Source: Beverwykella pulmonaria (lineage: Eukaryota > Ascomycota > Dothideomycetes > Pleosporales > Melanommataceae). Taken from it: a stretch of DNA of 64,000 nucleotides. The notes beneath the pieces are model-generated. The model made no database searches, was not told the origin of the DNA, and saw only the letters and a program-made list of their open reading frames with translations. The number at the start of each line of letters is the position of its first letter. Position 1 is the first letter of the stretch. Shown here one piece after another: positions 22,604 to 34,296 of the stretch. Made by a program: the position numbers and the translations under genes. Location of the stretch: positions 31,037-95,036 of the forward strand of contig BCHH01000025.1 of assembly GCA_001599595.1 (NCBI GenBank), written 5' to 3'.

Positions 22604-23325
22604 TATGGGGGTTTGGGAAATACTTTTTTCAGCCATGTCACGTGGTTCGTTTGTTGCGCCAATCAGATCCAGCTAGTGCAACAAACAATCAAGCAGCCAG
22701 ATTCAGCTAGCGCGACAAACATTCAAGCTCTCTCACTCTATTATATCCTCCGCAACACCCTCTCTCTCTCTCTAACTCCACCTCTACAACAACCGCCTAA
22801 AAAACTACCTAAACAACCTCCTAACCACCAACCCTCTTACCAATCTCTCTACTCTCCTCTCTCTCTAACTCCACCTCTACAACAACCGTCTAAACAACCA
22901 CCTGAACAACCACCTCCCAACCACCAACCCTTTTACCAATCTCTCTACTCTCCTCTCTCTCTAACTCCACCTCTACAACAACTGCCTAAACAACCACCTA
23001 AACAACCACCTCCCGACCACCAACCCTCATACCAATCTCTCTACTCTCCTCCCTCAATTAACTATTGCAAACGTCTATTGGCGTTCCTACAAGCAAGTAG
23101 TTCCCTCGCCAACAGGTTTCTCACAATTTCTAGGCTTGTTGCGAGCTTTGTTATTGCAATTGCAACAACTCTAAGTCAGCCGGCTACCCTTTGTCAGTGT
23201 GCCTGCCGCGACAGAGTTGCAAAAAGCTCTCTCACTTTCACCTTTACCTCAATGGCGAAACTAACATATCAACAGGGTCCGTGCGCACCCTTTGCAGTGA
23301 AAAAAGTATTTCTCAAACCCCCATA
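22604..23325. mobile_element. 722-bp element whose inverted ends are half P palindromes
   Basis: The ends are TATGGGGGTTTGGGAAATAC (22,604-) and the near-exact inverse ending at 23,325, flanked by TA. Inside are three tandem CT/CA-rich units of about 100 bp (22,762-23,060) that read as a Pro/Gln-rich frame. It ends about 90 bp before the SNF2 ATG, so it may be that gene's promoter region split from a P palindrome rather than an independent transposon. Confidence 0.5.
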
Positions 23326-23628
23326 GTACTCTCTAAGCGTAGGACTGCAGCGGCCGTCCAAGGCACAAGTCTCCACTAATTGAATTCCTGGTCAAGCTCA
23401 GGCTCAAGCTCGCAAACATGAACACAACACCCAAAAACAATTACGAGGCAATGCAAGAGACCAAAGCGGAAACGAGCGATCCATTCACCGCACTTGCGAA
23501 TCATTCAAGACCTCCCATCATGCCAGCACTATCAGACCCATTAAGTGAGGAGCCTGAACTTCTCAACAAATCAAAAATCACACCCACTATTGTGCCACAC
23601 TTGAGGCAATATCAACGTAAGCACCTAA

Positions 23629-23664
23629 TGGGGGTTTCAGGAATAGTATTTACTAAACACCCTA
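23629..23664. repeat. P palindrome in intron 1 of the SNF2 gene
   Basis: GGGGGTTTCAGGAATA paired with TATTTACTAAACACCC, between the donor and the acceptor AAATGCAG. Confidence 0.75.
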
Positions 23665-24524
23665 TAGTTCCTTCCACAACAAATGCAGCTTCACCTGAAC
23701 ATGACGCATTTAAAGGGGATACGTTGAACAAGCCTCAGCTATCTGCTAGTGACCTTGACAACAAACAGGATGATGATGCCATCAAAAGCAACAGTGACAG
23801 TACACGCTCAGACTGGACCGAGAGCGGCTCCGTAGCATCCAACCGTGAACAGGAACCAGATGGGCTTCAACTAGCAAATGGTAATCTCACGTTCACCAGA
23901 TTTCTAGTCCGTATCCAGGAGGCTGCCCAGTACCTCCAAATCAACATCCAGAATTTCCGTCAGTACCTCCTCAAGGACCCTGATCTCAATGACATTTTCC
24001 AAGATTACAAGGAAGGCTAGTTAGACAACGCACAAGCTGCTGCGGCTGCCAACCAGAAGCGCAAGGGACGCGGTGAAAGCTTTCCAGCAGTCTACAAAGA
24101 AGTAATGGCATGCGAAGGGGTGTCAAACAAGTACAAGACCTCAAGACCGCGCGATCAACAGGAATGGGGTTCTCTAGAGTACAACTGCATGGGCCTTCGC
24201 CGAACCTATGAAGATATACGCAAAAACAACAATAGTTTTATTGTTAAGAAGAAGTACACTAACAAACTTCATGCTTTTGAAGCTGCCTAGATTGTGTGGA
24301 AGTGGAAGGTTCAGTTGGACAAACCTCAGGTCAAGAGTGCGGTTCTGTCACAGTACAACAAGACATTAAAGCGCACTTCAAAGGCATCCATGCGAGCCAA
24401 GATTGCGACTCCCAAGACAATACAACCAGCAAATGCAACAGCTAGTTCCCCGTCCTCAGACCAGCGTGCAACAAGGAAGCGTTCTCAATCTGCGACACAA
24501 GCCTCAGACTGCACTCAGGACAAG

Positions 24525-24561
24525 GAGGGGGTTTTGCAAATAGTAAAAGCAAAACCCCCAA
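24525..24561. repeat. P palindrome within SNF2 exon 2
   Basis: GGGGGTTTTGCAAATA paired with AAAAGCAAAACCCCC. It keeps the frame (residues of type EGVLQIVKAKPP) in a low-complexity stretch; no splice sites flank it. Confidence 0.65.
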
Positions 24562-25493
24562 AGGTTACTCAATCACGCCAAAAGAAGGCCAAGGCTGCTG
24601 AGACTGTGGAGGAACGCAATAAGCGTCACTACCAAGAGCTCAAGAGACTCTTCAAGCACGCGAAACGCTCCGCCAATGGCGTTGAAGGAGATAAAATGTT
24701 TGCCACAGCGTCCATGTCCGTTGAGGAATGCATGGCCTCCTTTCAAGAGGACATGGATAATTTCGAGAAGGATAAGGAACACATCACCAAGGCTCAAAAA
24801 GAGATGAGCGAGCGGCCATTGAAACAGTGTTATGAACGACTGCTAAAGAATGCAGCCCTTCTAAAACTGTACACCCACATCCAGAAGTCCCTAAAGATCT
24901 CCACAAAGGTGTTCTACTCCAACTTCCAGCATGTAAACGTCATCAAACTAAAAGAGGCTGCACTTGAGGTATTCAAATCCTCATATATCCCATCATCCAG
25001 CCTCGTTGCCAAGCAAGGGGCAACAATAATTGAGAAGCCAGCAACAGAAGAAGATGTCAATCGCGCTCTCTTGTCGTTGTCAGCTGCCAATGTTCAACAC
25101 AGAGAATGGTTCGCTACACAGGTTAACGCTGCAGACGAAGATGAGGAAAAGAGCACTAACAATGCCAACCAAGACGATAAACAGGATGTCCTTCTCCTCA
25201 ACGTGGGCGCTGCCACCAAAGAAGACATCCGCAAGTATCGCGAGTGGAACCAGACACTAACCAGCAAGAAATACCAGGATGATGATTTGCCCAAAGCTTG
25301 CGCTCAAATTGGACTAGATAACATCAGGTTCAAGCAGATCCTCAGACAGAACCCCAGGATCAGCTTGCAATGGTGGCAAGTGATAGCCATCTCATGGGCT
25401 CTTAACCATAGCAGACTCATTGCGGATGCCATTGGAATTGGTAAAACAATTACCTACGCTGGCATCATTCTCAAGGTAATACAGACATTCCTC

Positions 25494-25530
25494 TGGGGGT
25501 TTAACAAAAACTAATTCTCAAACCCCCATA
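25494..25530. repeat. P palindrome in intron 2 of the SNF2 gene
   Basis: TGGGGGTTTAAC paired with TTCTCAAACCCCCA, upstream of the branch site GCTAAC and the acceptor TTGCAG. Confidence 0.75.
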
Positions 25531-26351
25531 CTATGTATTTTGGCAGCCCGCTAACAATTTGCAGTACCAAAACAAGAACAACAAAGAATACAAGACTGCC
25601 CTGGCATTCAACAAAGCGCTTCCCAAGGACGCACTAGAATTAAAGCGCAAGCCGCTTCCTCCAGCGCAACCCATCTTTGTCACTGTACTTCCTAACCTGG
25701 TTTACCAGACTGCCAAGGAGATTCGGAAGTTTAGCAAGGCAATAGATGTTCGCGTGTATTGTTCCAAGGCTACGTCTACCCCAGGTTTCAGGCGCGTACA
25801 GGACATATCGTACAAGAGCCTATTGGCGGATAGGAGTCGACGGGAAAACAATCGCATTGTTGTTGTCACGTCTTTCAACTACCTTGGCATTCACAATGGG
25901 CCCAGAAAGTACCAGAGGCACATCAATCGTCAACGTGGATTTAAATTGGGAAGGAAGAAGAAGCAGGGTAACAAGGCTGCAGCAGAAGTTCAGCAGGATT
26001 CAGCGGATGAAGAAGTCCAGGAGAACTCAGACGCAACATTAAGCAAACAGCAACCCAAACCACCTCAGAAGCGCTACAAGCTACCAGAACTTCTCCAAAC
26101 GTTCTACCCAGAGGAGGATGAGCGATGGGAAGGCTGCTTCCGTGGCGTTCCGGCTGCTGTAATACTTGACGAATGTCAAGTAAGTCTCCGCAATCCCTCA
26201 ACACACTAGTCGTCCATTTACATCAATCGCCTGAAATCCAATCCATTTAAAGTTTGGTTGTTCTCAGGCAGCCCATCACAGAAAGGCCTAAGCGATTTCT
26301 ACCAGTATATGCTCCTCTGCCACGACCCAAAGGTATATACCCCTTCTCTCT

Positions 26352-26389
26352 TAGGAGCTTTTGCAAATACTATTTGCAAAAACCCCATA
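26352..26389. repeat. P palindrome in intron 3 of the SNF2 gene
   Basis: GGAGCTTTTGCAAATA paired with TATTTGCAAAAACCCC. Confidence 0.75.
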
Positions 26390-27555
26390 CGTCTATAGAA
26401 TAAGTGTGCTAACAGAGATAGCTTGATGAAGAAGCCCGCCAAGACAAGCCCAGTCTAAATCAATACCAAGCCAGATTTTCCAATCCGTACAAAGTGAATG
26501 ACGACCATCCCTGGGCCAAGTTTCAAAACACCCCATTTGCTTTCAACAAGTAGATCATCCGCAACAAGAAACTTGATGAGGTCCAAAAGGGCATTGAGGC
26601 ACAAAAAGTCCTACCATTATAGATCCTATCGCGAAACTACAATTCTGCCTGCCAATTAGGATCTACCAACACAATCGCTAGGAATCTCCCTCACAAGATC
26701 ACATACAACGTTGAGAAGTCGTTTTCTCCCTCAGTTCTAAATGTGTACAATCGCTACGCAGAACCCTTCAAGTCCAAGATAGTGGTAATGAGCACGACGA
26801 ACGATGGATCAGGAAGGAGGGAGCCTATTCCAAATGCTCACTCCATACAGGCTCTCCAGATCTTAAATGCGTTTCCATTCCTTGGTGCCCTCCACTGCAC
26901 AGACGGTCCTGAAGCAGAACCAGATTTGCATTCATAGTTTAATGTTGACAGCAACCTCTTTGCGCAAATGCCTAATCCAACACCCAAAGGCGCTCGGATC
27001 CGTTGGCTGCTTAAGCAATGCAGCGATCGTGGATGCGAATTTCTTAATTCAGGCATCGATTACGTGACGGCATCACGAACCAAGATAGTAGACTCCGTCC
27101 TCAAGTTCTCTCCTAAGCTCAGTGCTCTTCTTGCTCTCATCAGCGATCACACCATCCTCAGAGGCGAAAAGTTGTTGATATGGTTCAACTATCCTGACAT
27201 CCAAATTATTGTCAAAGAACTGCTTTAGATGATGCATTTGGATGAACTAGGCATAGATTGCATGTATGCGCATACCAAGACATCAAAGCGCGCAAAGTTA
27301 CAAGACAAGATGAACCAGATTGGCAGCAGACTCAAGATTCTACTGGCTTCCATCAAGGTCTGCGGAATCGGCGTCAACTTCCAGGATGACTGCTCAAAGG
27401 CAGCTATTTTCGACGAGTGTGATAGCTTCGTTGAGGAGGATCAAGTTGCCAGTCAAATATGGCGAATAGGTCAAGTGATCCCTTGCTCCATATTCAATCT
27501 GCATATGAGCGGCACAATGGAAACCAAAGCCCTTGCGTAAGTTACTCTTCTAGTA

Positions 27556-27592
27556 ATGGGGGTTCTTGAAATAGTATTTCTTCAACCCCCAT
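27556..27592. repeat. P palindrome in intron 4 of the SNF2 gene
   Basis: TGGGGGTTCTTGAAATA paired with TATTTCTTCAACCCCCA; almost perfect. Confidence 0.8.
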
Positions 27593-28749
27593 AGATAACC
27601 TAATTTGGACGTTTATGCTAACCCCTTACTAGACGCCAATTAAAGCAGGCTCTCGTCAGCACCGCTACCATGATGTCTCATAGTTCCTCCTCTGCTACCA
27701 ACCTCGGCAAATATGCAAAAGATTTCAAGGATAAATGGCTTAAGGGCTATTTCCTGGTCACTTACAAAGACAAGCCAGACAGCACAGAGCATCTATTACA
27801 TGTTAGCACTATCGCAGGCGAGAAGGAAGTGGAAAGATTGCGAGCGGAGGAACCAGAGAAGCAGGACGAGACGTAGTTCCCCACTTTTCTCACACAGCAG
27901 TGGGCACTCAGATTGCTGCTAAAGGAGAATAGATCACAGAAAGTCGTGCAGGGTGCTGGTTTCAGAGCAGCCAGCATGGTTAACATCAACGATCTAATCA
28001 CTCAGGAGTTAGAAGCCCGCCATGCGGAAAACCAGCTCAGGATAAGCGCTAAAGGAGGTGAGGCCGCCATTGTGACGCCGAAAAAGAACAAATCTAGAAG
28101 ACCAAAGGTTTCAATCCGCAAGGGCGAGCAAGAATATGACCAGGAGGCACCACCAGCCAAACGACTTCGCCCTAAAATCGTGGAATCCTCAGAGAAAGAA
28201 GGTTCCGGCGTCCACTTTGATACTGTTTCCAATAAAGAAGAGCAAGAAGATGTCCCTATCCTAGACAATGCTAATTACACTTCTGACATGGAAAGCGAGG
28301 TCGCCAAAGAGAACAGCAACATCATCAGTACCCAAAAGGATCCGGACTACCCCATCATTCCCACCGCCAAATATTACCACTCGCAGACTCCTCTCGTAAA
28401 GCGCAAGATCACCCTACGCATCCACGCCTATGGCAAAACAAACGGCATACCAAAGCTAGAGAAATGGGCGTTCCCTGAAGCTCCGAGAAAACAGAGGCCG
28501 GTCCGTGATAGGAAGCAAAAAAAGAACGTCAGCATCGCTCCCAACAAACTCGAGAAGCCCCTAAAGGGCATCAAAACGAAGCCATTAGTGGAGATTCCTG
28601 TTGACACGGACGAGTCTGATCACGATGGCAGTCAAGCAGCTAAAGGATCCACTCTATCTAACGGCCATTCCACCAAAAAGCCTCGTATTAATGTCTACGA
28701 GGCTGGCTTTCATGGCGGTAGCCGTGATAATAATAATAATGTGATTTAA

Positions 28750-29381
28750 AAGGATCTCATTCATCATTAACAAGTTACTCTCATCTCCCACACACGGCGC
28801 CTCTCATTACTTGTCAACTGTCTCTTTAGACGTTTGGAAAATAGTATTTAGTAAACCCCCACTGTCTAAGTTAGTTTGCAGTCTCACCACGTTAGACTTC
28901 TGAGAAGAGCAATGGCCCTATCAACATCTCTTCAGCATCTCTTTTATTATATTTCTTAAAAAAAACTCTCTAAGCCCTATACTGTGGGCCTTTGTATAAC
29001 TATACCGTGCAATGATTTTAAACAGAGTTTGGCTTTGGTGGAGTACTAGCTGGATTTACAGGATGCGGCCTTGGTAGAGTTCAGCTAATTCAGCCATGGC
29101 AAATGACTAGCTGGGTTTATACATGGCGATAATGGATTGCATTAGACACTCTGATGGTTAAGTCTAGACCGTCTATATGGATTAATTGGAGCTTTCCTAC
29201 CAGAGTCTATGCCTACATAGTCTAAGAATAACCTTCACTTTTCGATCGATCCACGTGACGCGAAGTGACTGCATAACTAATCGGTTTCAATTGATCGACC
29301 GCTACTATGAAAATTTTCTGCCAGATGCTAATACGCCAATAATACTATTGTGAGCGACACAGACACAGTAGCTTGATTACT
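28750..29381. other. Spacer between the two module genes, with P palindrome 8
   Basis: Non-coding. A half-eroded P copy (GTTTGGAAAATA/TATTTAGTAAACCCCC) is at 28,831-28,862, just downstream of the SNF2 stop. Confidence 0.6.
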
Positions 29382-29906
29382 ATGCGTCGAGGACGCCCCG
29401 CTAAATATACAGAGCCAGGCGCGGCCGTTGCAGCAAAGCGTGCAAGCAGTATTCTCAGCGTCCAGAGAAGCAGGAATTCACAGAAGCAGCGTGCCCTAGA
29501 GGGACAACCCACTACACAACGTAATAGTATTCGCTGCGTAGCTTTATCCAGTTTCTGTTACCAATACCTCTAGAATCCCGTCTATCTTTTGTTCAAGAGT
29601 ACCAACTTGTCCCTGACCCACCGCTTGAACGAACACCTAGGCCAACAAGTCTATCGCACAATGTCAAAACCCTGTCTTTCTCCACCCCTCTGCCACCGCT
29701 TTCTATAGATCCTATTTGTTATGGCATTCCCTCTATACCTTTTGAACTATTTGACAACAGCAATAGTCAAGAATCCAATCATGGCGTACAGTATGGCAGC
29801 CCAAGGCCATCACAAACCAATCGCTCGCCTATTAGCAACGCGCCCTATCCGCGGCCAGCGATACACTCAGGTATAAGACATAGATTTCATTAGACTTTCT
29901 CCTTCT

Positions 29907-29941
29907 TGGGGGTTTAAGAAATACTATTTCCCAAACCCCCA
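29907..29941. repeat. P palindrome in an intron of the AT-hook gene
   Basis: TGGGGGTTTAAGAAATA paired with TATTTCCCAAACCCCCA; the best-preserved copy. Confidence 0.8.
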
Positions 29942-30947
29942 TATATCCTGTACTACTCTGGAGAGTGGTATATGTTGCTAGGAAGACTACTTGAATAAAA
30001 TTTCACAGTTCTTGACTACATACTAATAAGCCATACAGAGAATCCTCAACAGCAGAGCACCATTGAAGATGCCGTGCTGTCTGACGAAAACGTATCCAAT
30101 TACTACCCTAATCAAGAGCTTGACGATAACGAAGACCTTTTATCATACAATGACATCCCTTCACCCTCACCCGCGTCAGCGCCTCGCTCTGTAGCCTCAT
30201 CCAAGCAAGAGGATTTCATACCGTTCAAAGACAACGAGGATCAGTATTATCTGTCTGGGGCAGAGGATGAACCTACGCCGTTTGTGAGATCTCAACCCGT
30301 GGCTCGACGTCCCTCAGTAGTCAGCAGTACATCACTCTCTGATGATTCTACCAACGGAAGACCCAATACCGCAACTCTCGCAGGCCAGCGAGTCTAGCGC
30401 TGTTACTCCAATGGATGTTCATGCCATACCCTGCCCCGTTGTGATGGCATTACCTTGAAGCAACTTGCGAATCTTATTACTGCGCGTATAGGCCAACCCA
30501 CTAGCGATAAGGATACACCATTCCAGCCCATTAGTCTGCCACGCATTCTGTCCTCTTATACCCACCGGCCTCTAAAGCATGACTGGGAAGCATTATTAAC
30601 AGGTCACAATCTAGATGCCCAACAACAGAACCCTGATGCGCCTCTGACATTGAATCTCTGGCTATCCAAAGCCGAATTTCTCCGGGAGGTTCCCAATCAT
30701 CAACTTTCACGCGTTTTTGACGTGGACAGCGTACTATTTTCTCCTACTAGCCTTGGCGTATTCCGGAATGATGTTTAATACTCATTCATGCCACCGTTCA
30801 TGCGCAGTATTCAACAAAACCAACGCATCCATATCCCTGGGGTCAATCTTAAACATGACAAGTGTATATTGTTATGTCAAGACGCACGTTGGTTGTGTAT
30901 GGTATATTTTCCTGGAATGCCAACAAAGTACATAGATAGTTATGGCA

Positions 30948-31446
30948 TGTAAGAGGCTACAGACCTCAGGAATACTCGGTTGGTGAACCTCGGAACCTCA
31001 GGTCGGGGTGGCCGAGCACACTTCACGTGTATGGCTAAGGTTTCCAACCTCCGAGATGAAAGAGGCCACAGACCTCGGGAGGCCACAGACCTTGGGTGGC
31101 CACATACCTCGGGTGGCCACAGACCTCGGGAGGCCACAGACCTCGGGAGGCCACAGACCTTGGGTGGCCACATACCTCGGGTGGCCACAGACCTCGGGAG
31201 GCCACAGGCCTCGGGAGGCCATAGACCTTGGGTGGCCACATACCTCGGGTGGCCACAGACCTTGGGTGGCCACAGACCTTGGGTGGCCACAGACCTCGGG
31301 AGGCCACAGGCCTCGGAACCCCTGATCGGGGTGACTAAGCACATTCCATGTATATAGCTGAGGTTCCAAACCTCCGAGACTCTGCATCGAATTCATAAGT
31401 ATTCTTTTGGCACTACATTGGCTCCTCGAGCACCTGGCCCCTTACA
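30948..31446. mobile_element. Solo LTR, TGTAAGAGG family, copy 2 (499 bp) with internal minisatellite
   Basis: Ends TGTAAGAGG...CCCCTTACA; TSD TGGCA (30943-30947, 31447-31451). It interrupts the AT-hook gene in a Tyr-Gly codon pair. About 13 units of 18 bp (GGCCACAGACCTCGGG type, 31,072-31,316) inflate it relative to the 286-bp copy at 15,072. The open frames over the array on both strands are artefacts of the repeat. Confidence 0.85.
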
Positions 31447-34152
31447 TGGCAAGACTAAGGAGTCGCGGACGCAATACTTAGATGACTATGTGTTGGGTAT
31501 ATGGACGGACGAGGTTGTGCTGCCCGCATTTGATGCTGTATGTAGCAACAGCTGCCGTCAAGCCTATCCGGGTTCGTTCCGAGAGATTAAAACAAAGGCG
31601 CTGGTGTAGAGAGAAGTTCGTCAACAGGATAATCCCTACACACAAATAGACCTTCGAATATCAGTATCCTCCCACCTGTTAGCTCCCTTGTGGGATCAGA
31701 TGCTCGTTTTTGCGCGCAACGTTAACGTTGCCTGCCTTGGTCCTAATGCCTTCAGCAATCCTATTCTTTTTATATCAAATCACAACCTCAAAGAAAGCAA
31801 TATGAAGACTTCAACGTTTGCCGAGACTCAGGCAGCCTTTTTCCGCGACTATGATCTTCGCTGGACCGCCTCTTATGTGCAGAGACACTTATTTTGGCTG
31901 GATTTTGGACAAGAGATGTATTCTAATCAACCTGGGACTACTTTGCTGCGTAAGAGTAGTTGCAATCACAAATGGGCGCAGCAGTTTAACAACCCAATAG
32001 ATCGCTCTAAGACTGCGATCTCCACCTATCCCTGGGCAATTACGGATGCTGGATCAGTAACGGTAGAGATCAGACAAAGCAACCTCTTCCGGATAAGCGG
32101 CATTACGTACGGCAAAGCCTATAATAAGAACAAAGAACAGTTTGCAACACCATACAAAGGTCTCCACCCATTTCAAAACAAACTCTTTGAACTACTTGCG
32201 TATTCAGATGAACAAATGAAGGCCATTGCTACTGGAACAGCAACTAGCAATCTGCCAACTGCGTTCAGCAGGGACTGGGTGTTGAAACAGTGGCAAGATG
32301 TTAAAGAACGTATCTTTGCGGTCCTAGACACCTCAAGGCACAGGTCATACAGTGATTGACAGGAACTCCGGACAACTATCAACTTCTATCAAGGCCTTGA
32401 AGAAAATCTATTTGTGTCTGATAAACTAGACGAGATCCGTGATATAAACAGCGCACACCAGTCCTTCTGGATTTTATCTACAGAGCATGTAAACAACTTC
32501 CGCTTGGCTGAATCAAACCGCTGGATCCTCTGCATGGAGAGACTTATTGCCGCAGCTGAGTTTACAAAAGGCACTGCTACTATACTCTCCGTCTCCAAGC
32601 AACAGACAAACAGCCTTATGTCAACAACAGTAGCACGCGTGCTATGTCTATCTCTTGGCTGCCTTGATCCAAAAACCTTCCCTTCCCTTTGGCTTAGAAA
32701 GAGATGGACGAAAGGTCAGAACTATCATCGCACTGGCAGCTCTGGTGCAAAACAGCAACCGCCAATATAGCAAAAAAGAAGAGGTCTTGAGTTGAAAGAC
32801 TCACTAGAAGCCCATGGCATGGCATGGTTACCTCACCGACTTGGCATTTGGTCCACGAATGAACCCTTCTTCCGCATTAACCAATTTCACTACCTAGATA
32901 TTGCCTATAATATACTAAACGGTAACAAACGTGGCTTAGCCCACGTACGCCAGCGTACTAGAGAGGGTCGAATGCGAGAGTATATTAGCAAGCTTATTGG
33001 AGAAATAGACTGATTGCCACAACGCAGGCAGGTTGTGGAATTAACACGACTTTTTTCAGTAATGGCTGAAATGGTAGTGCAGGCCTACAATCTCTTTGTC
33101 CTTGATAGAATCCGGGCACTGTGGTACACGCACGCGAAAACCTGACGCAGTCCCAAGGCCTTTAAGGAAGCGGCTGGATTAAGCTTGGATGCAGAGGCAG
33201 GTCTTAAAACGTTGTGCTATGATATAATCAAGAGGTGCCTAGTTAACAACATTAGAATAAAGAAGATCCAGTGCGCGTATGTGAAGAATGCACGCTCTGA
33301 ACACTTCCCTAAATGGGAATTAGGCACTTAGATTGGGTGATTAATGCCTCTTTTTAGTGAGAGTTTGCAAGGAGATCTAAACTAGTTACAGCAATCCTTG
33401 TTTAAAAAGAAAACAATTGAAATGGTAAGTGTGATTTGAGCAGCAGTCCAGCCTGACTTTCACAACTAGGCTACTACACTATTCTACCAGCAACTTCATC
33501 AGACATTAAGTTTGTGTGTTCATGCGGCATTGCATTACAATAAAACTAAGGCAGCCACGCTGCTCAAGGGCAACCCTAGTGGAAATTTGGCAGAGACGTA
33601 TAAAGAGCAAAAGAATTAGTCTCCCTTAGAGAGAACAAAGTAGATGTTCCCTAAATTTAGAAGTAAGGATGCTCTAACCCTTCACAACAGTACTAGCGCT
33701 GTAGAATTATCACTTGCAAAGTGCGCTTAGGGTTTGATTGCGATGCAAGTTATCAACAAAAGGGATAGACAAGAAAGCGTAGAACAAGTATCCAGGCTTA
33801 TGCGCGACCAAGCCTCTCTTAACAGAACCCTGAGCTAAAGCATAACAAGCCTTAAGAGGTTCTATGAGCAATTTAAAGAGTACACAGCAGAGGTAGACCA
33901 GTATAAGCAAGACAATAAAGAGGAAAGCGATTGGCCGCAAAAAAATCAACGCGCGCAAGAAAGTTCAACACAGTCGTCAACATCAGAAAGCTCAACACCA
34001 TGGTCAGGGTCAGAAGGATCAACACAGTTGTTGGGATTGGATTCATCAGTACTCAGCAAGGCCGCCAAACACTCATCATAACTTGGTGTAGACAATCTTT
34101 TGCACACTTAATGCACTGACGCTTGTATCTAGTTAAGAGTAACCGTTTGCTA

Positions 34153-34186
34153 TGAGGGTTTTGCAAATACTATTTCCCAAACCTCT
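34153..34186. repeat. P palindrome 10, after the AT-hook gene
   Basis: GAGGGTTTTGCAAATA paired with TATTTCCCAAACCTC, 72 bp after the gene's stop; possibly the right edge of the module. Confidence 0.65.
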
Positions 34187-34296
34187 AAAGAAATAAAGTC
34201 TTGTTAGTAGCAAAGGGAGAACGACGGACGGCATAAACACAGACAGCATAATTGTAAGGTGTGACAGTGCCGCTCGCCAGCTTGACTGTCATTACT

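Larger units (their letters stand above)
23418..28749 (+). pseudogene. SNF2-type helicase/ATPase of a mobile module, interrupted only by TAG codons
   Basis: Five exons (introns 23617-23688, 25476-25564, 26333-26421, 27537-27632) give 1,661 codons to a TAA at 28,747. Motifs follow SNF2 order: a Q-motif-like SLQWWQVIAI, Walker A ADAIGIGKT (about residue 645), motif II DECQ (about 864), motif III VWLFSGSP, a helicase-C domain with SIKVCGIGVNF, and motif VI QIWRIGQ (about 1,263). The N-terminus is acidic and low-complexity with a Lys-rich coiled region; the tail is basic. Eight in-frame stops (24018, 24288, 26207, 26551, 26620, 26936, 27226, 27874) are all TAG, and the frame continues across each. 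Each intron holds a P palindrome. A diverged relative lies at the telomere. It is a pseudogene unless UAG is edited or read through. Confidence 0.8.
29382..34081 (+). pseudogene. Large AT-hook protein of unknown function (second module gene), decayed
   Basis: A long protein frame starts MRRGRPAKYTEP (an AT-hook-like RGRP core), passes a Pro/Ser-rich acidic region, a Cys-rich stretch (RCYSNGCSCHTLPRCDG), then a globular part (VFDVDSVLFSPTSLGVF, YLDDYVLGIWTDEVVLPAF, RDYDLRWTASYVQRHLFWLDF) and a Ser-rich tail ending at TAA 34,079. A P-bearing intron is at about 29,872-30,041, and a short intron at about 33,424-33,468. TAG, TGA and TAA codons are mixed through it, so it is dead. It is also split by the solo LTR at 30,948. 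I do not recognise a family. Its position after the SNF2 gene, the shared P palindrome and comparable decay suggest that the two genes form one unit. Confidence 0.6.

Noticed and set aside
23418..28749. A variant genetic code with TAG as a sense codon
   Set aside because: The AT-hook gene, TLH gene and transposases of the same window contain TAA and TGA too, and the intact SDR gene and the 36,189 gene end in TAG, so TAG is an ordinary stop in this genome.
30940..31396. Long overlapping open frames on both strands rich in W-P-P-x-V-C-G-H-P
   Set aside because: They are translations of the 18-bp minisatellite inside an LTR.
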